Positions 1 to 5,514 of a DNA stretch of 5,546 nt are shown here, piece after piece. Each line of letters begins with the position of its first letter. Position 1 is the stretch's first letter. Source of the stretch: an uncultured Clostridia bacterium (GTDB taxonomy: Bacteria > Bacillota > Clostridia > Oscillospirales > CAG-272); NCBI GenBank assembly GCA_905235755.1, contig CAJONA010000076.1:1-5546 (forward strand), given 5' to 3'. Position numbers and translations under genes: made by a program. Under the pieces are notes generated by a model. The model worked only from the letters and a program-made list of their open reading frames with translations. It searched no databases and was not told the DNA's origin.

Positions 1-616
1 CGATGTTTCTGTTGTATCCGCCGCGCCCCGTTACGATGGCGTCGGCTCCCGCGCACAGCGCCGCGTCGATAAAGTCGCCGCCGTCTCCGCCGCAAACGGC
101 GAGACGCGATATCGTCTTGCCTGCGTCGGCGCACAGCACAAACGGCGCGCCGAGCGCGCTTTTCACCTTTTCGCAAAGGCTTTTTGCGTCCGTCTGAGCG
201 ATAATTCCGACTCGTCCGAGCGGAACGTCGCCCTCGGGACCGAATTTTTCGGCGTTCGATATGCCGAGCTTTTCCGCAAGAATGTCGTTTATGCCGCCGC
301 CGCACGCGTCAAAACGCGTGTGAAAACACATCACGGCAGTGCCGGAGTATATGAGTCCGATTATCTTTTCGGTCAGCGGCTTCTGGTCGCTGATCTCGCC
401 GGTCTTTTTAAAAATTATAGGGTGGTGCGTTATGACAAGGTCAAAATCCTTCGCTTCGCCGCACACTCTTTTTGTCGCGTCGAGCGCGAGCAGAACGCGT
501 CTTACCTGCTTGTTTGAGTCGGGACAGACGAGCAGACCGTCGTTGTCCCACGAGGCGCTCAGCGATTTCGGCACGAGCGCGTCGAGCTCGCCGTATATCT
601 GTTTTACGGTTGCCAT
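1..616 (-). CDS. nif3: Nif3-like dinuclear metal-centre protein (3' end outside the window)
   Basis: The first 205 codons are present; the C-terminus lies beyond base 1. The Nif3/YbgI/YqfO family forms hexameric rings with a two-metal site. It is often labelled 'GTP cyclohydrolase 1 type 2', but its cellular role is unsettled. Visible family marks are SWDNDGLL at residues 22-29, the metal-binding THHPIIF at 63-69 (His64, His65) and HTRFD at 99-103, whose Asp103 matches a metal ligand. The remaining expected ligands, a C-terminal GHxxxE-type motif, would lie off the window. The TG-motif is reached at about residue 196 with no PII-like insert, so the full protein is probably the short form of about 260 residues. 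That motif reads TGRGGYN, not the common TGDxKYH. The ATG at 616 has GGAGG at 621-625, 4 nt upstream. The gene overlaps the trmK stop by 13 nt, a common Firmicute gene pair. Confidence 0.93.
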   Translation of the reverse strand, partial: MATVKQIYGELDALVPKSLSASWDNDGLLVCPDSNKQVRRVLLALDATKRVCGEAKDFDLVITHHPIIFKKTGEISDQKPLTEKIIGLIYSGTAVMCFHTRFDACGGGINDILAEKLGISNAEKFGPEGDVPLGRVGIIAQTDAKSLCEKVKSALGAPFVLCADAGKTISRLAVCGGDGGDFIDAALCAGADAIVTGRGGYNRNI

Positions 617-1314
617 TTTTCCTCCGCTGCCATTTTTTCTTTTTCGATTTTATGCATAAGGTCTGTTTCTTGCGCGGCGTCTATTCCCGCTATGGCGTAT
701 CCGTCCGTTTTCGCTTTGAGAACCGAGATATATTTTTCGCAAAGCGATATGAACAGCTCCGGATATTCGCCTTTATGAGCTATGTTATATGCGCCGAGCG
801 TCGCCTCTGTCGGCGAAAGCTCGCGGCTCTTGCCGCCGTATTTCGCCGATATTATCTGATATATCTTCCCGTCATCGCTCGCCAAAACTTCGCGGTCGAT
901 AACGTATCCGTTTTCGCACAGATATTTTCGCGTTTCGGGAACGTGCTGCATCGGTTGGATTATCAGATGCACCGGGCGCGTCTTTACAAAATCCGCATTT
1001 TCGAGTATGTCGATAATCGTCAGTCCGCCCATACCGGCGATGACGATGTCGGTCAGAGGATATTTTTCAAGTCCGACAAGTCCGTCCGTCAGCACGGTTT
1101 CGATTTTGTCGGAAAGGGCGTGTTTGGCTATGTTTTCGCGCGCCTTTGATAGCGGCTCGGGACGAATGTCCGAGGCGACGGCGCGGCGTATCTTGCCCGA
1201 CTCGGCAAGATATATCGGCAAAAAGCCGTGATCCGTTCCAACGTCGGCGACAAAGTCGCCCGTGATGAGCGCCGCCACAGCCGACAGGCGCGCACCGAGA
1301 TTTATTTTTTGCAT
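604..1314 (-). CDS. trmK: tRNA (adenine(22)-N1)-methyltransferase TrmK
   Basis: This is a class I SAM-dependent methyltransferase of 236 residues, close to the usual TrmK length of about 235-240. TrmK methylates N1 of A22 in the D-arm region of some tRNAs, in the cytoplasm. Motif I is DVGTDHGFLPIYL (residues 24-36), highly characteristic of TrmK; Asp28 in TDHG lies in the proposed catalytic region. SDIRPEPL (48-55) is the SAM-ribose acidic strand, and IAGMGG (92-97) is the other diagnostic block. It is followed by IIQPMQH (118-124), where many homologues have QPN. The C-terminus (about 170-236) is helical and charged, as in the coiled-coil domain of the family. I chose the ATG at 1314 because MQKINLGARLSAVA aligns with family N-termini. 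The in-frame ATGs at 1350 and 1359 would add unrelated residues encoded by the upstream zinc-ribbon gene. No strong Shine-Dalgarno precedes 1314; the start overlaps the upstream stop by 13 nt, which suggests coupled translation. Confidence 0.95.
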   Translation of the reverse strand: MQKINLGARLSAVAALITGDFVADVGTDHGFLPIYLAESGKIRRAVASDIRPEPLSKARENIAKHALSDKIETVLTDGLVGLEKYPLTDIVIAGMGGLTIIDILENADFVKTRPVHLIIQPMQHVPETRKYLCENGYVIDREVLASDDGKIYQIISAKYGGKSRELSPTEATLGAYNIAHKGEYPELFISLCEKYISVLKAKTDGYAIAGIDAAQETDLMHKIEKEKMAAEEKWQP

Positions 1315-1916
1315 ATCATATCTATACTTTTTATGAGCGTATGGCCGCATTTGCGGCATACGTCATCCTCTGTTTTGTTCGATTCGCCGCATACGGGGCA
1401 GAGTACTAAGCTGTCAGCGCCGCCGGGCAGCATTACCGTCACATCGGTGCCGTAAAGATGAAAGACCTCATCGCCCTCTTTGTACTTGTGTGCTACAGCG
1501 TCTACGCTGCTCTGTCGTACCGACATCGCCACGTGATTTACGATATGCCCGTTAGACTCTCTTACCTCGAGAGTAACGGTGTGAAGCATATGCCAATACT
1601 GCGGATTTTGCGGCGCCGGTTTTGCCGGATCACTGCTGATGCGGCGCGAATAAACGGAGACGTCTTTTATTTTTCCGCAAAAGGTCTTGTCGGTGAATCT
1701 TTTCGGTATCTTCGACCATATCAGGATCGCGCCTACGACGATTATGTAAAAGGTCGAGAGCAGCGCCGTGTGAGCCGCGCCCTTGTCAAGCGTAAGAACT
1801 ATCAGCGCAGCAAGGATGCCGAGTGAGACGGCAAGCGTTATAACGGATATGAGTATTCCCGCTCTTTTGTGGGTTTTTTCATAGTTTTTCAAATCGTTCG
1901 GGAGATCGTATTTCAT
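1302..1916 (-). CDS. Two-helix membrane protein with C-terminal zinc ribbon (unknown function)
   Basis: I do not recognise a named family for this 204-residue protein. Its N-terminus (1-19) is hydrophilic and charged. Two hydrophobic segments at about 20-42 and 50-68 are separated by a short turn, so it is probably a helical hairpin in the membrane with both ends on the same side. Residues about 76-165 look like a soluble, beta-rich domain (alternating stretches such as HTVTLEV and EVFHLYG). Residues 173-190 form a CPVC-x10-CRKC zinc ribbon, which makes cytoplasmic ends likely. The start at 1916 is set by GGAGG (1923-1927) with a 6-nt spacer; the longer open frame back to 2099 runs through the upstream gene and is Arg/His-rich nonsense. 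It lies second in the leftward unit and overlaps trmK by 13 nt. A regulatory or protein-docking role is only inference. Confidence 0.82.
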   Translation of the reverse strand: MKYDLPNDLKNYEKTHKRAGILISVITLAVSLGILAALIVLTLDKGAAHTALLSTFYIIVVGAILIWSKIPKRFTDKTFCGKIKDVSVYSRRISSDPAKPAPQNPQYWHMLHTVTLEVRESNGHIVNHVAMSVRQSSVDAVAHKYKEGDEVFHLYGTDVTVMLPGGADSLVLCPVCGESNKTEDDVCRKCGHTLIKSIDMICKK

Positions 1917-1922
1917 AGTAAA

Positions 1923-1927
1923 CCTCC
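1923..1927 (-). promoter_or_regulatory. Shine-Dalgarno fixing the start of the zinc-ribbon membrane protein
   Basis: On the minus strand this reads GGAGG, 6 nt before the ATG at 1916. It settles the choice against the in-frame upstream starts (up to 2099), which have no comparable site and lie inside the neighbouring gene. Confidence 0.8.
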
Positions 1928-1942
1928 ATTTGTTTTTATAAT

Positions 1943-1980
1943 ACATCGCTCCCTCATTCGTCAGGACAAGGGAGCGGTGT
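1943..1980. repeat. Long inverted repeat (12-bp arms) between the DUF1858 and zinc-ribbon genes
   Basis: Arms 1943-1954 (acatcgctccct) and 1969-1980 (agggagcggtgt) pair over 12 positions around a 14-nt loop. The outer arm begins one base from the DUF1858 stop codon. Read as plus-strand RNA, the only irregularity is a G-U pair (1946/1977); as minus-strand RNA the same position is a C-A mismatch. No T-run follows on the minus strand, so it does not look like a standard terminator for the operon. On the plus strand it is followed by a T-rich stretch (tttacttttt). It may act as an RNA-processing or stability hairpin, or as an antisense terminator. Confidence 0.6.
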
Positions 1981-1981
1981 T

Positions 1982-2185
1982 TTACTTTTTCGATGCGAGA
2001 AAGGCGTTGATCTTGTCGACGAGCTCGTCGGGATCCGTGCCGTGAACCATGCACGCCATTTCGATGCTTTCGCCTCTCGACGACGGACATCCGAGACAAT
2101 GCATTCCTATCTCGAAAAAGAACTGTGCCGTATCGATATCATAATCGAGAACGTCGCCTATGACGCTTTCTTTCGTTACTTCCAT
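1982..2185 (-). CDS. DUF1858 / hybrid-cluster-protein-associated redox disulfide domain protein
   Basis: A complete 67-residue single-domain protein of the DUF1858 family, also described as the redox disulfide domain found beside hybrid cluster (prismane) proteins. The diagnostic core is GMHCLGC at residues 27-33, giving a CxxC pair (Cys30, Cys33), then ESIEMAC with Cys45, the motif HGTD (48-51), and a short helix DELVDKINAFL. The N-terminal ESVIGDVLDY matches the usual family start. These proteins are small, cytosolic and thought to do thiol-disulfide or metal-related chemistry; the exact role is unknown. The ATG at 2185 has GGAGG at 2195-2199 with a 9-nt spacer. It is the first gene after the leftward promoter. 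No hybrid cluster protein is visible in the window, so a partner, if any, lies elsewhere. Confidence 0.9.
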   Translation of the reverse strand: MEVTKESVIGDVLDYDIDTAQFFFEIGMHCLGCPSSRGESIEMACMVHGTDPDELVDKINAFLASKK

Positions 2186-2220
2186 AATAATATTCCTCCG
2201 TGTTTTGAATTTACGACAAT

Positions 2221-2249
2221 ATTATACCCTCATTGCTTACAAAAGTCAA
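2221..2249 (-). promoter_or_regulatory. Sigma-A type promoter for the leftward operon
   Basis: On the minus strand: -35 TTGACT (2244-2249), a 17-nt spacer, and a perfect -10 TATAAT (2221-2226). The predicted start of transcription is near 2214, giving a 5' leader of roughly 28 nt before the ATG at 2185. This is close to consensus and the only strong promoter I see for the DUF1858, zinc-ribbon, trmK and nif3 series. Confidence 0.85.
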
Positions 2250-2317
2250 CCGAAATTATCGAAAGGACGGCGATTTTTGAATATTTGGAGGCTCTTTTGA
2301 ATCAAATTGTGAAAAAA

Positions 2318-2353
2318 ATACAAAATTTTACCTGCTTTTTCTACATTTTGTAT
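2318..2353. repeat. 9-bp inverted repeat in the divergent promoter region
   Basis: ATACAAAAT (2318-2326) is matched by ATTTTGTAT (2345-2353) across an 18-nt spacer. It lies between the two divergent promoters, about 24 bp upstream of the rightward -35. The region is very AT-rich, so chance is a real alternative; a regulator-binding role is speculative. Confidence 0.35.
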
Positions 2354-2376
2354 ATTTGAAAAATGTCAATCGGCAC

Positions 2377-2405
2377 TTGATTACGTTAATTAAAAATTAT
2401 ATAAT
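2377..2405 (+). promoter_or_regulatory. Sigma-A type promoter for the EF-G-like gene
   Basis: -35 TTGATT (2377-2382), 17-nt spacer, perfect -10 TATAAT (2400-2405), in an AT-rich setting. Predicted transcription start near 2412, leaving a leader of about 60 nt before the ATG at 2472. The leader contains the palindrome at 2419-2435 and the Shine-Dalgarno AAAGGAG at 2455-2461. Confidence 0.78.
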
Positions 2406-2418
2406 ATATATAAGCGTG

Positions 2419-2435
2419 TTTTTACAATGTAAAAA
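2419..2435. promoter_or_regulatory. Perfect 8-1-8 palindrome just downstream of the EF-G promoter (operator candidate)
   Basis: TTTTTACA-A-TGTAAAAA is a perfect dyad with a single central base, starting about 8 nt after the predicted transcription start. The position fits a repressor operator, and the inner 7-1-7 geometry is like that of Fur-family boxes, although the sequence does not match a consensus I know. As RNA it could fold into a weak 7-bp stem with an AAU loop. It does not cover the Shine-Dalgarno. Confidence 0.5.
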
Positions 2436-2471
2436 TATAAATGACAAAAATTTAAAAGGAGCACAAAACAA

Positions 2472-4550
2472 ATGGGAAAAGTTCTTTCTAAAGACATCAG
2501 AAACGTATGTCTTCTCGGTCACAGTGCCGACGGTAAAACGTCAGTCGCGGAGGCCATGCTCTATCTCACGAAAGGAACAGACCGTCTCGGCAATCCGACA
2601 GACAAGAACACAGTCTGCGATTACGACTCGGAAGAGCTGAAAAGAGGATTTTCTCTTTCCGCAGCCGTCGCCCCCGTAAACTACAAGGGCACAAAGATAA
2701 ATATAATAGATACTCCGGGATATCTTGATTTTTCCGGAGAAGTATCGCAGGCGCTCCGCGTTGCGGGATCGGCTATGATCATCGTAAACGCTAAGGCCGG
2801 CGTCGAGGTCGGCACGGAGATCGCTTGGAGAAACGTCACGGAAGGCGACGTTCCGCGCGCGTTCTTCGTAAATAAGTGCGACGATCCCGAGGCTCGCTTC
2901 GATCACGTGTTTGACGAGCTCCGCGAGATGTTCGGTCACACCGTATGCCCGATAGTGATCCCGCTCACAGAAGGCGGCAAGGTCGTAGGGCTTGTCGACC
3001 TTCTCGATATGAAAGCGGTCGGATTCGGCAAGGGCTGCGAGACAAAGACGATAGATATACCCGCAGACAACGCCGACAGGATAGAGTCGTACCGCAATAT
3101 ACTCCTCGAAACTGTAGCCGAGACGAGCGAAGAGCTTCTCGACAAATATTTCGGCGGCGAAGAGATCTCCCGCGAGGAGATCGTGGCGGCTGTTCACAGC
3201 GGCGTCCTTTCGGGCGCTGTCGCTCCCGTGCTTTGCGGCTCGGCGACGAATCTCTGCGGCATATCGCTCCTTATGGACATAATCGTCGACACGATGCCGA
3301 GCCCGCTTCATAAAAAAGCGGAGACGGTCGTTGACGAGGACGGCAATACATCAGAAGTGGCTATCAGCGAGAGCGGAAGCCCCTCGATATTCGTATTCAA
3401 GACGGTGGCCGATCAGTTCGGCAAGATCTCGTTCTTCAAAGTTATGTCGGGCGAGCTTAAATCGGGTATGGATATGAAGAACCTCACGACAGGTCAGACG
3501 GAGAAATTCGCGCATATCTACACTATCTGCGGCAAAAAGCAGACAGAGGTCGACGAGCTTTCGACGGGCGACATCGGTGTGACGACGAAGCTTGCAAATA
3601 CAAACACGAACGATACGCTCACGGCGGGCGGACTCGACAAATCGTACAAGAAGATCGTATATCCCGAGTCTTTCTATCAGAGAGCCATCATTTCTACCGG
3701 CAAAGGCGAGGAAGACAAGATCTCGCAGGGCATCGCGAAGCTTATCGAAGAAGATCCGACGCTTAAATATGAAAACAATCCCGAGACAAAGCAGATGCTC
3801 ATTTCCGGTCAGGGCGACATTCACCTCGACGTTGTCATCTCGCGTCTGAAATCGCGCTTCGGCGTCACAGTAGAGCTCGCACAGCCGCGCGTAGCTTACC
3901 GCGAGACGATAAGAGGCCGCTCCGACGTTCAGGGCAAGCACAAGAAACAGTCAGGCGGACACGGTCAGTACGGCGACGTCAAGATCAAGTTCAGCCCCGG
4001 CGAGGAAGAGGGACTTACGTTTGAAGTATCCGTCGTCGGCGGTACCGTTCCGAAGAACTTCCACCCCGCGGTAGAAAAAGGACTTCTCGAGGCAATGCAG
4101 AAGGGCGTCCTCGCCGGATATCCGGTCGTTTACCTCAGAGCCAACCTTTACGACGGCTCGTACCACGACGTCGACTCGTCCGAGATGGCGTTCAAGATAG
4201 CGGCAAGCCTTGCGTATAAAGAAGGTCTTGCAAAAGCCAACCCCGTGCTCCTCGAGCCCGTTGCAAGCGTTAAGGTATACGCTCCGTCCGATATGATCGG
4301 CGATATTATGAGCGCGTTCACAAAACGCCGCGGCAGAGTCATGGGTATGACTCCGACAGAGAGAAAGGGCGAGCAGGTACTCGAAGCGGAAGCTCCGATG
4401 GCTGAAATGTCCGACTTCTCTATCCAGCTCCGCGCTATCACTCAGGGACGCGGATACTACACAATGAAATTCGAGCGTTACGAGGATGTTCCCGCAAACG
4501 TAGCGGAGAAGATCATCGCGGAAGCTAAGGCAAACGCAGAGGAAGAATAA
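2472..4550 (+). CDS. EF-G-like translational GTPase (second, divergent EF-G type)
   Basis: A complete 692-residue, five-domain protein of normal EF-G length. The GTPase domain has P-loop GHSADGKT (16-23), G3 DTPGYLDF (80-87), G4 NKCD (134-137) and a G5-like CGSATN. Domain II follows (SIFVFKTVADQFGKISFF), then domain III, then domain IV with KKQSGGHGQYG and GSYHDVDSSEMAFK. The latter is the tip-region signature of translocases, with its His kept. Domain V ends in the ITQGRG region. Two departures from canonical EF-G stand out. The catalytic His of DTPGH is Tyr84, and the switch I RGITIT is RGFSLS (58-63). These fit the EF-G-like/EF-G2 paralogue group of Clostridia rather than the main fusA; the usual rpsL-rpsG-tuf neighbours are also absent. 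It is unlikely to be a Tet(M)-type protection protein, LepA or BipA, because domain IV is EF-G-like and complete. Its cellular role is not established. The start at 2472 has AAAGGAG (2455-2461) upstream. Confidence 0.92.
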   Translation: MGKVLSKDIRNVCLLGHSADGKTSVAEAMLYLTKGTDRLGNPTDKNTVCDYDSEELKRGFSLSAAVAPVNYKGTKINIIDTPGYLDFSGEVSQALRVAGSAMIIVNAKAGVEVGTEIAWRNVTEGDVPRAFFVNKCDDPEARFDHVFDELREMFGHTVCPIVIPLTEGGKVVGLVDLLDMKAVGFGKGCETKTIDIPADNADRIESYRNILLETVAETSEELLDKYFGGEEISREEIVAAVHSGVLSGAVAPVLCGSATNLCGISLLMDIIVDTMPSPLHKKAETVVDEDGNTSEVAISESGSPSIFVFKTVADQFGKISFFKVMSGELKSGMDMKNLTTGQTEKFAHIYTICGKKQTEVDELSTGDIGVTTKLANTNTNDTLTAGGLDKSYKKIVYPESFYQRAIISTGKGEEDKISQGIAKLIEEDPTLKYENNPETKQMLISGQGDIHLDVVISRLKSRFGVTVELAQPRVAYRETIRGRSDVQGKHKKQSGGHGQYGDVKIKFSPGEEEGLTFEVSVVGGTVPKNFHPAVEKGLLEAMQKGVLAGYPVVYLRANLYDGSYHDVDSSEMAFKIAASLAYKEGLAKANPVLLEPVASVKVYAPSDMIGDIMSAFTKRRGRVMGMTPTERKGEQVLEAEAPMAEMSDFSIQLRAITQGRGYYTMKFERYEDVPANVAEKIIAEAKANAEEE

Positions 4551-4562
4551 AAAATCATATCA

Positions 4563-4592
4563 CGGCGCCGCTTGGGCGGCGCCGCAACTTTT
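4563..4592 (+). terminator. GC-rich hairpin after the EF-G-like gene (weak terminator or attenuator)
   Basis: A perfect 9-bp stem, CGGCGCCGC (4563-4571) with GCGGCGCCG (4576-4584), TTGG loop, 12 nt after the stop at 4550. The T-tract is short (TTTT, 4589-4592) and separated from the stem by four bases, so termination is probably partial. It would let some transcription reach the hydrolase gene, whose Shine-Dalgarno (4595-4600) follows directly. Confidence 0.6.
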
Positions 4593-4604
4593 ATGAGGTG
4601 AAAT

Positions 4605-5246
4605 ATGAAAAAAGTAATGTTTACAGGCGACAGCATAACAGACTGCGGCCGCGCGCGTCCTCTCGGCGACAGAGCAGGATATCTCGGCGACAGCTATGTC
4701 GCGAATATATTCGTACAGATGTGGGCGAAGGATCCGAAGGCGGATGTCAAAATAATGAACACCGCGACAAGCGGCGACACCAGTCGACAGCTTCGCGCAC
4801 GCTTTGACAGCGAGGTCATTTGCTACGACGCGGACTATCTTTTCGTGATGATTGGCATAAACGACTGCTGGCGTGAATTTGACGATCCCGTATATGCTTC
4901 TGACGCTCCGAGCGTCGACGAATACCGCGAGAATATGACGTATATGATAGAAAAAGCTCTCGAAAAAGGCACAAAACCCGTACTTGTTTCGCCGTATTTC
5001 CTTGAACTTAGCCGCGAGGATCCCATGCGTGCAAAGTGCGACAAGTTAAATGGCGTTTTGCGTGAGCTGGCGAAAAAGTATTCGCTTTACTACATAGACG
5101 TGCAGAGCGTTTTCGACGAATACATATCGGTGCTCTCGTCGTATATCGTGTCGGGCGACAGAGTGCACCCGAAGGCTATCGGCAAGCAGGTGATCGCGCA
5201 AACGATAATGGCAAGCGACGCTTGGGCGGAAGTTAAAAAGAAATAA
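4605..5246 (+). CDS. SGNH/GDSL-family hydrolase (lipase/esterase-like)
   Basis: A complete 213-residue protein with the four SGNH blocks in order. Block I is TGDSITDCGR with the nucleophile Ser10. Block II is in NTATSGDT with the oxyanion Gly57. Block III is MIGINDCWR with Asn86. Block V is GDRVHP, with Asp185 and His188 completing the Ser-Asp-His triad. Length and block spacing fit the single-domain GDSL esterase group (lysophospholipase L1 / acetylesterase-like). The natural ester substrate cannot be read from sequence; carbohydrate O-acetyl esters or lipids are both possible. No signal peptide or membrane segment is visible (it begins MKKVMFTGDS directly on the first catalytic strand), so it should be cytoplasmic. 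The start at 4605 has GAGGTG at 4595-4600, 4 nt upstream. No separate promoter is evident; it is likely served by read-through from the EF-G-like gene, 54 nt upstream. Confidence 0.92.
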   Translation: MKKVMFTGDSITDCGRARPLGDRAGYLGDSYVANIFVQMWAKDPKADVKIMNTATSGDTSRQLRARFDSEVICYDADYLFVMIGINDCWREFDDPVYASDAPSVDEYRENMTYMIEKALEKGTKPVLVSPYFLELSREDPMRAKCDKLNGVLRELAKKYSLYYIDVQSVFDEYISVLSSYIVSGDRVHPKAIGKQVIAQTIMASDAWAEVKKK

Positions 5247-5253
5247 AAAAATG

Positions 5254-5280
5254 ATCCGTGCCGCGAGGCACGGATTTTTT
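5254..5280 (+). terminator. Strong intrinsic terminator after the SGNH hydrolase
   Basis: A perfect 9-bp stem, ATCCGTGCC (5254-5262) with GGCACGGAT (5267-5275), closed by a GCGA (GNRA) tetraloop and followed at once by TTTTT (5276-5280). It begins 7 nt after the stop codon. The A-run at 5247-5251 gives it some bidirectional character. Confidence 0.93.
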
Positions 5281-5302
5281 ATATGTAGAATAGTACGCGG
5301 TT

Positions 5303-5332
5303 TTTCTCTCGCGGCGCGTCGTTTCTCTCGCG
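5303..5332. repeat. 11-bp direct repeat with an internal GC-rich inverted repeat
   Basis: TTTCTCTCGCG occurs at 5303-5313 and 5322-5332, offset by 19 bp. Overlapping it, CGGCGCG (5312-5318) pairs with CGCGCCG (5329-5335) around a 10-nt loop. Function unknown. Confidence 0.5.
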
Positions 5333-5352
5333 CCGTGCGCGAAGACAGTGGA

Positions 5353-5376
5353 CTTTTCTTGCTCGCACAAGAAAAG
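5353..5376. repeat. Perfect 9-bp inverted repeat (hairpin)
   Basis: CTTTTCTTG (5353-5361) and CAAGAAAAG (5368-5376) are exact complements around a 6-nt loop. No T-run follows on either strand, so it is not a standard terminator. It is followed by a third related tract, CCAAAAGAAG (5380-5389). Confidence 0.6.
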
Positions 5377-5491
5377 ATACCAAAAGAAGTGCGCCGCTCC
5401 AAAGCCGCGGGGCTTACTCATTGCAGATAAAACCGCAAGCGAACATTTTTTGCCCTCGCCTGAAACGTCGTCGCACCGCTCCTTTGGTTTC

Positions 5492-5514
5492 TAAATTTTG
5501 CTCCGCAAAATTTA
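5492..5514. repeat. Perfect 10-bp inverted repeat with 3-nt loop
   Basis: TAAATTTTGC (5492-5501) and GCAAAATTTA (5505-5514) are exact complements around TCC. It is AT-rich at the base and GC-closed at the loop. It could be a hairpin, an extruding palindrome in the repeat, or a weak terminator for a gene on either side; no gene directly abutting it is visible. Confidence 0.6.

Noticed and set aside
472..1149. Long plus-strand open frame (225 codons)
   Set aside because: It lies antisense to trmK and nif3, is rich in Arg/Phe/Tyr with no recognisable domain, and has no Shine-Dalgarno. It is a shadow of the real genes.
1315..1359. Longer start for TrmK at 1350 or 1359
   Set aside because: The added residues derive from the zinc-ribbon coding region in another frame, and the family N-terminus aligns with the ATG at 1314.
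1458..1826. Plus-strand open frame antisense to the zinc-ribbon membrane protein
   Set aside because: The opposite strand encodes clear membrane helices and a zinc ribbon with a well-placed start; this frame shows nothing similar.
1938..1966. Second leftward promoter before the zinc-ribbon gene (TATTAT at 1938-1943)
   Set aside because: The -35 position at normal spacing reads TCCTGA, far from TTGACA; the better TTGTCC would need a 20-nt spacer.
1943..1980. Intrinsic terminator of the leftward operon
   Set aside because: No T-run follows the stem on the minus strand; the next bases read ATTATAAAAAC. It is kept only as an inverted repeat.
1917..2099. N-terminal extension of the zinc-ribbon protein to an upstream ATG
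   Set aside because: It would overlap the DUF1858 gene and add an Arg-rich tail. GGAGG at 1923-1927 and the MKYDLP start at 1916 are far better.
2541..3311. Long minus-strand open frame (256 codons) inside the EF-G-like gene
   Set aside because: It is fully antisense to a clear translational GTPase, with Arg/His/Tyr-rich composition and no motifs. Codon bias of the real gene keeps this frame open.
3351..3941. Minus-strand open frame (196 codons) inside the EF-G-like gene
   Set aside because: Antisense shadow of domains II-III; no family resemblance and no ribosome binding site.
2472..4550. Ribosomal protection (Tet(M)-type) antibiotic resistance protein
   Set aside because: Domain IV carries the EF-G signature KKQSGGHGQYG and GSYHDVDSSE, and the length matches EF-G; nothing points specifically to tetracycline protection.
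4593..4601. Three-codon reading frame ATG-AGG-TGA just before the hydrolase
   Set aside because: It coincides with the Shine-Dalgarno GAGGTG and has no ribosome binding site of its own; probably chance.
5046..5421. Minus-strand open frames (5046-5402 and 5233-5421) over the hydrolase end and tail
   Set aside because: They cross a strong terminator and hairpin repeats, have low-information composition and carry no motifs.
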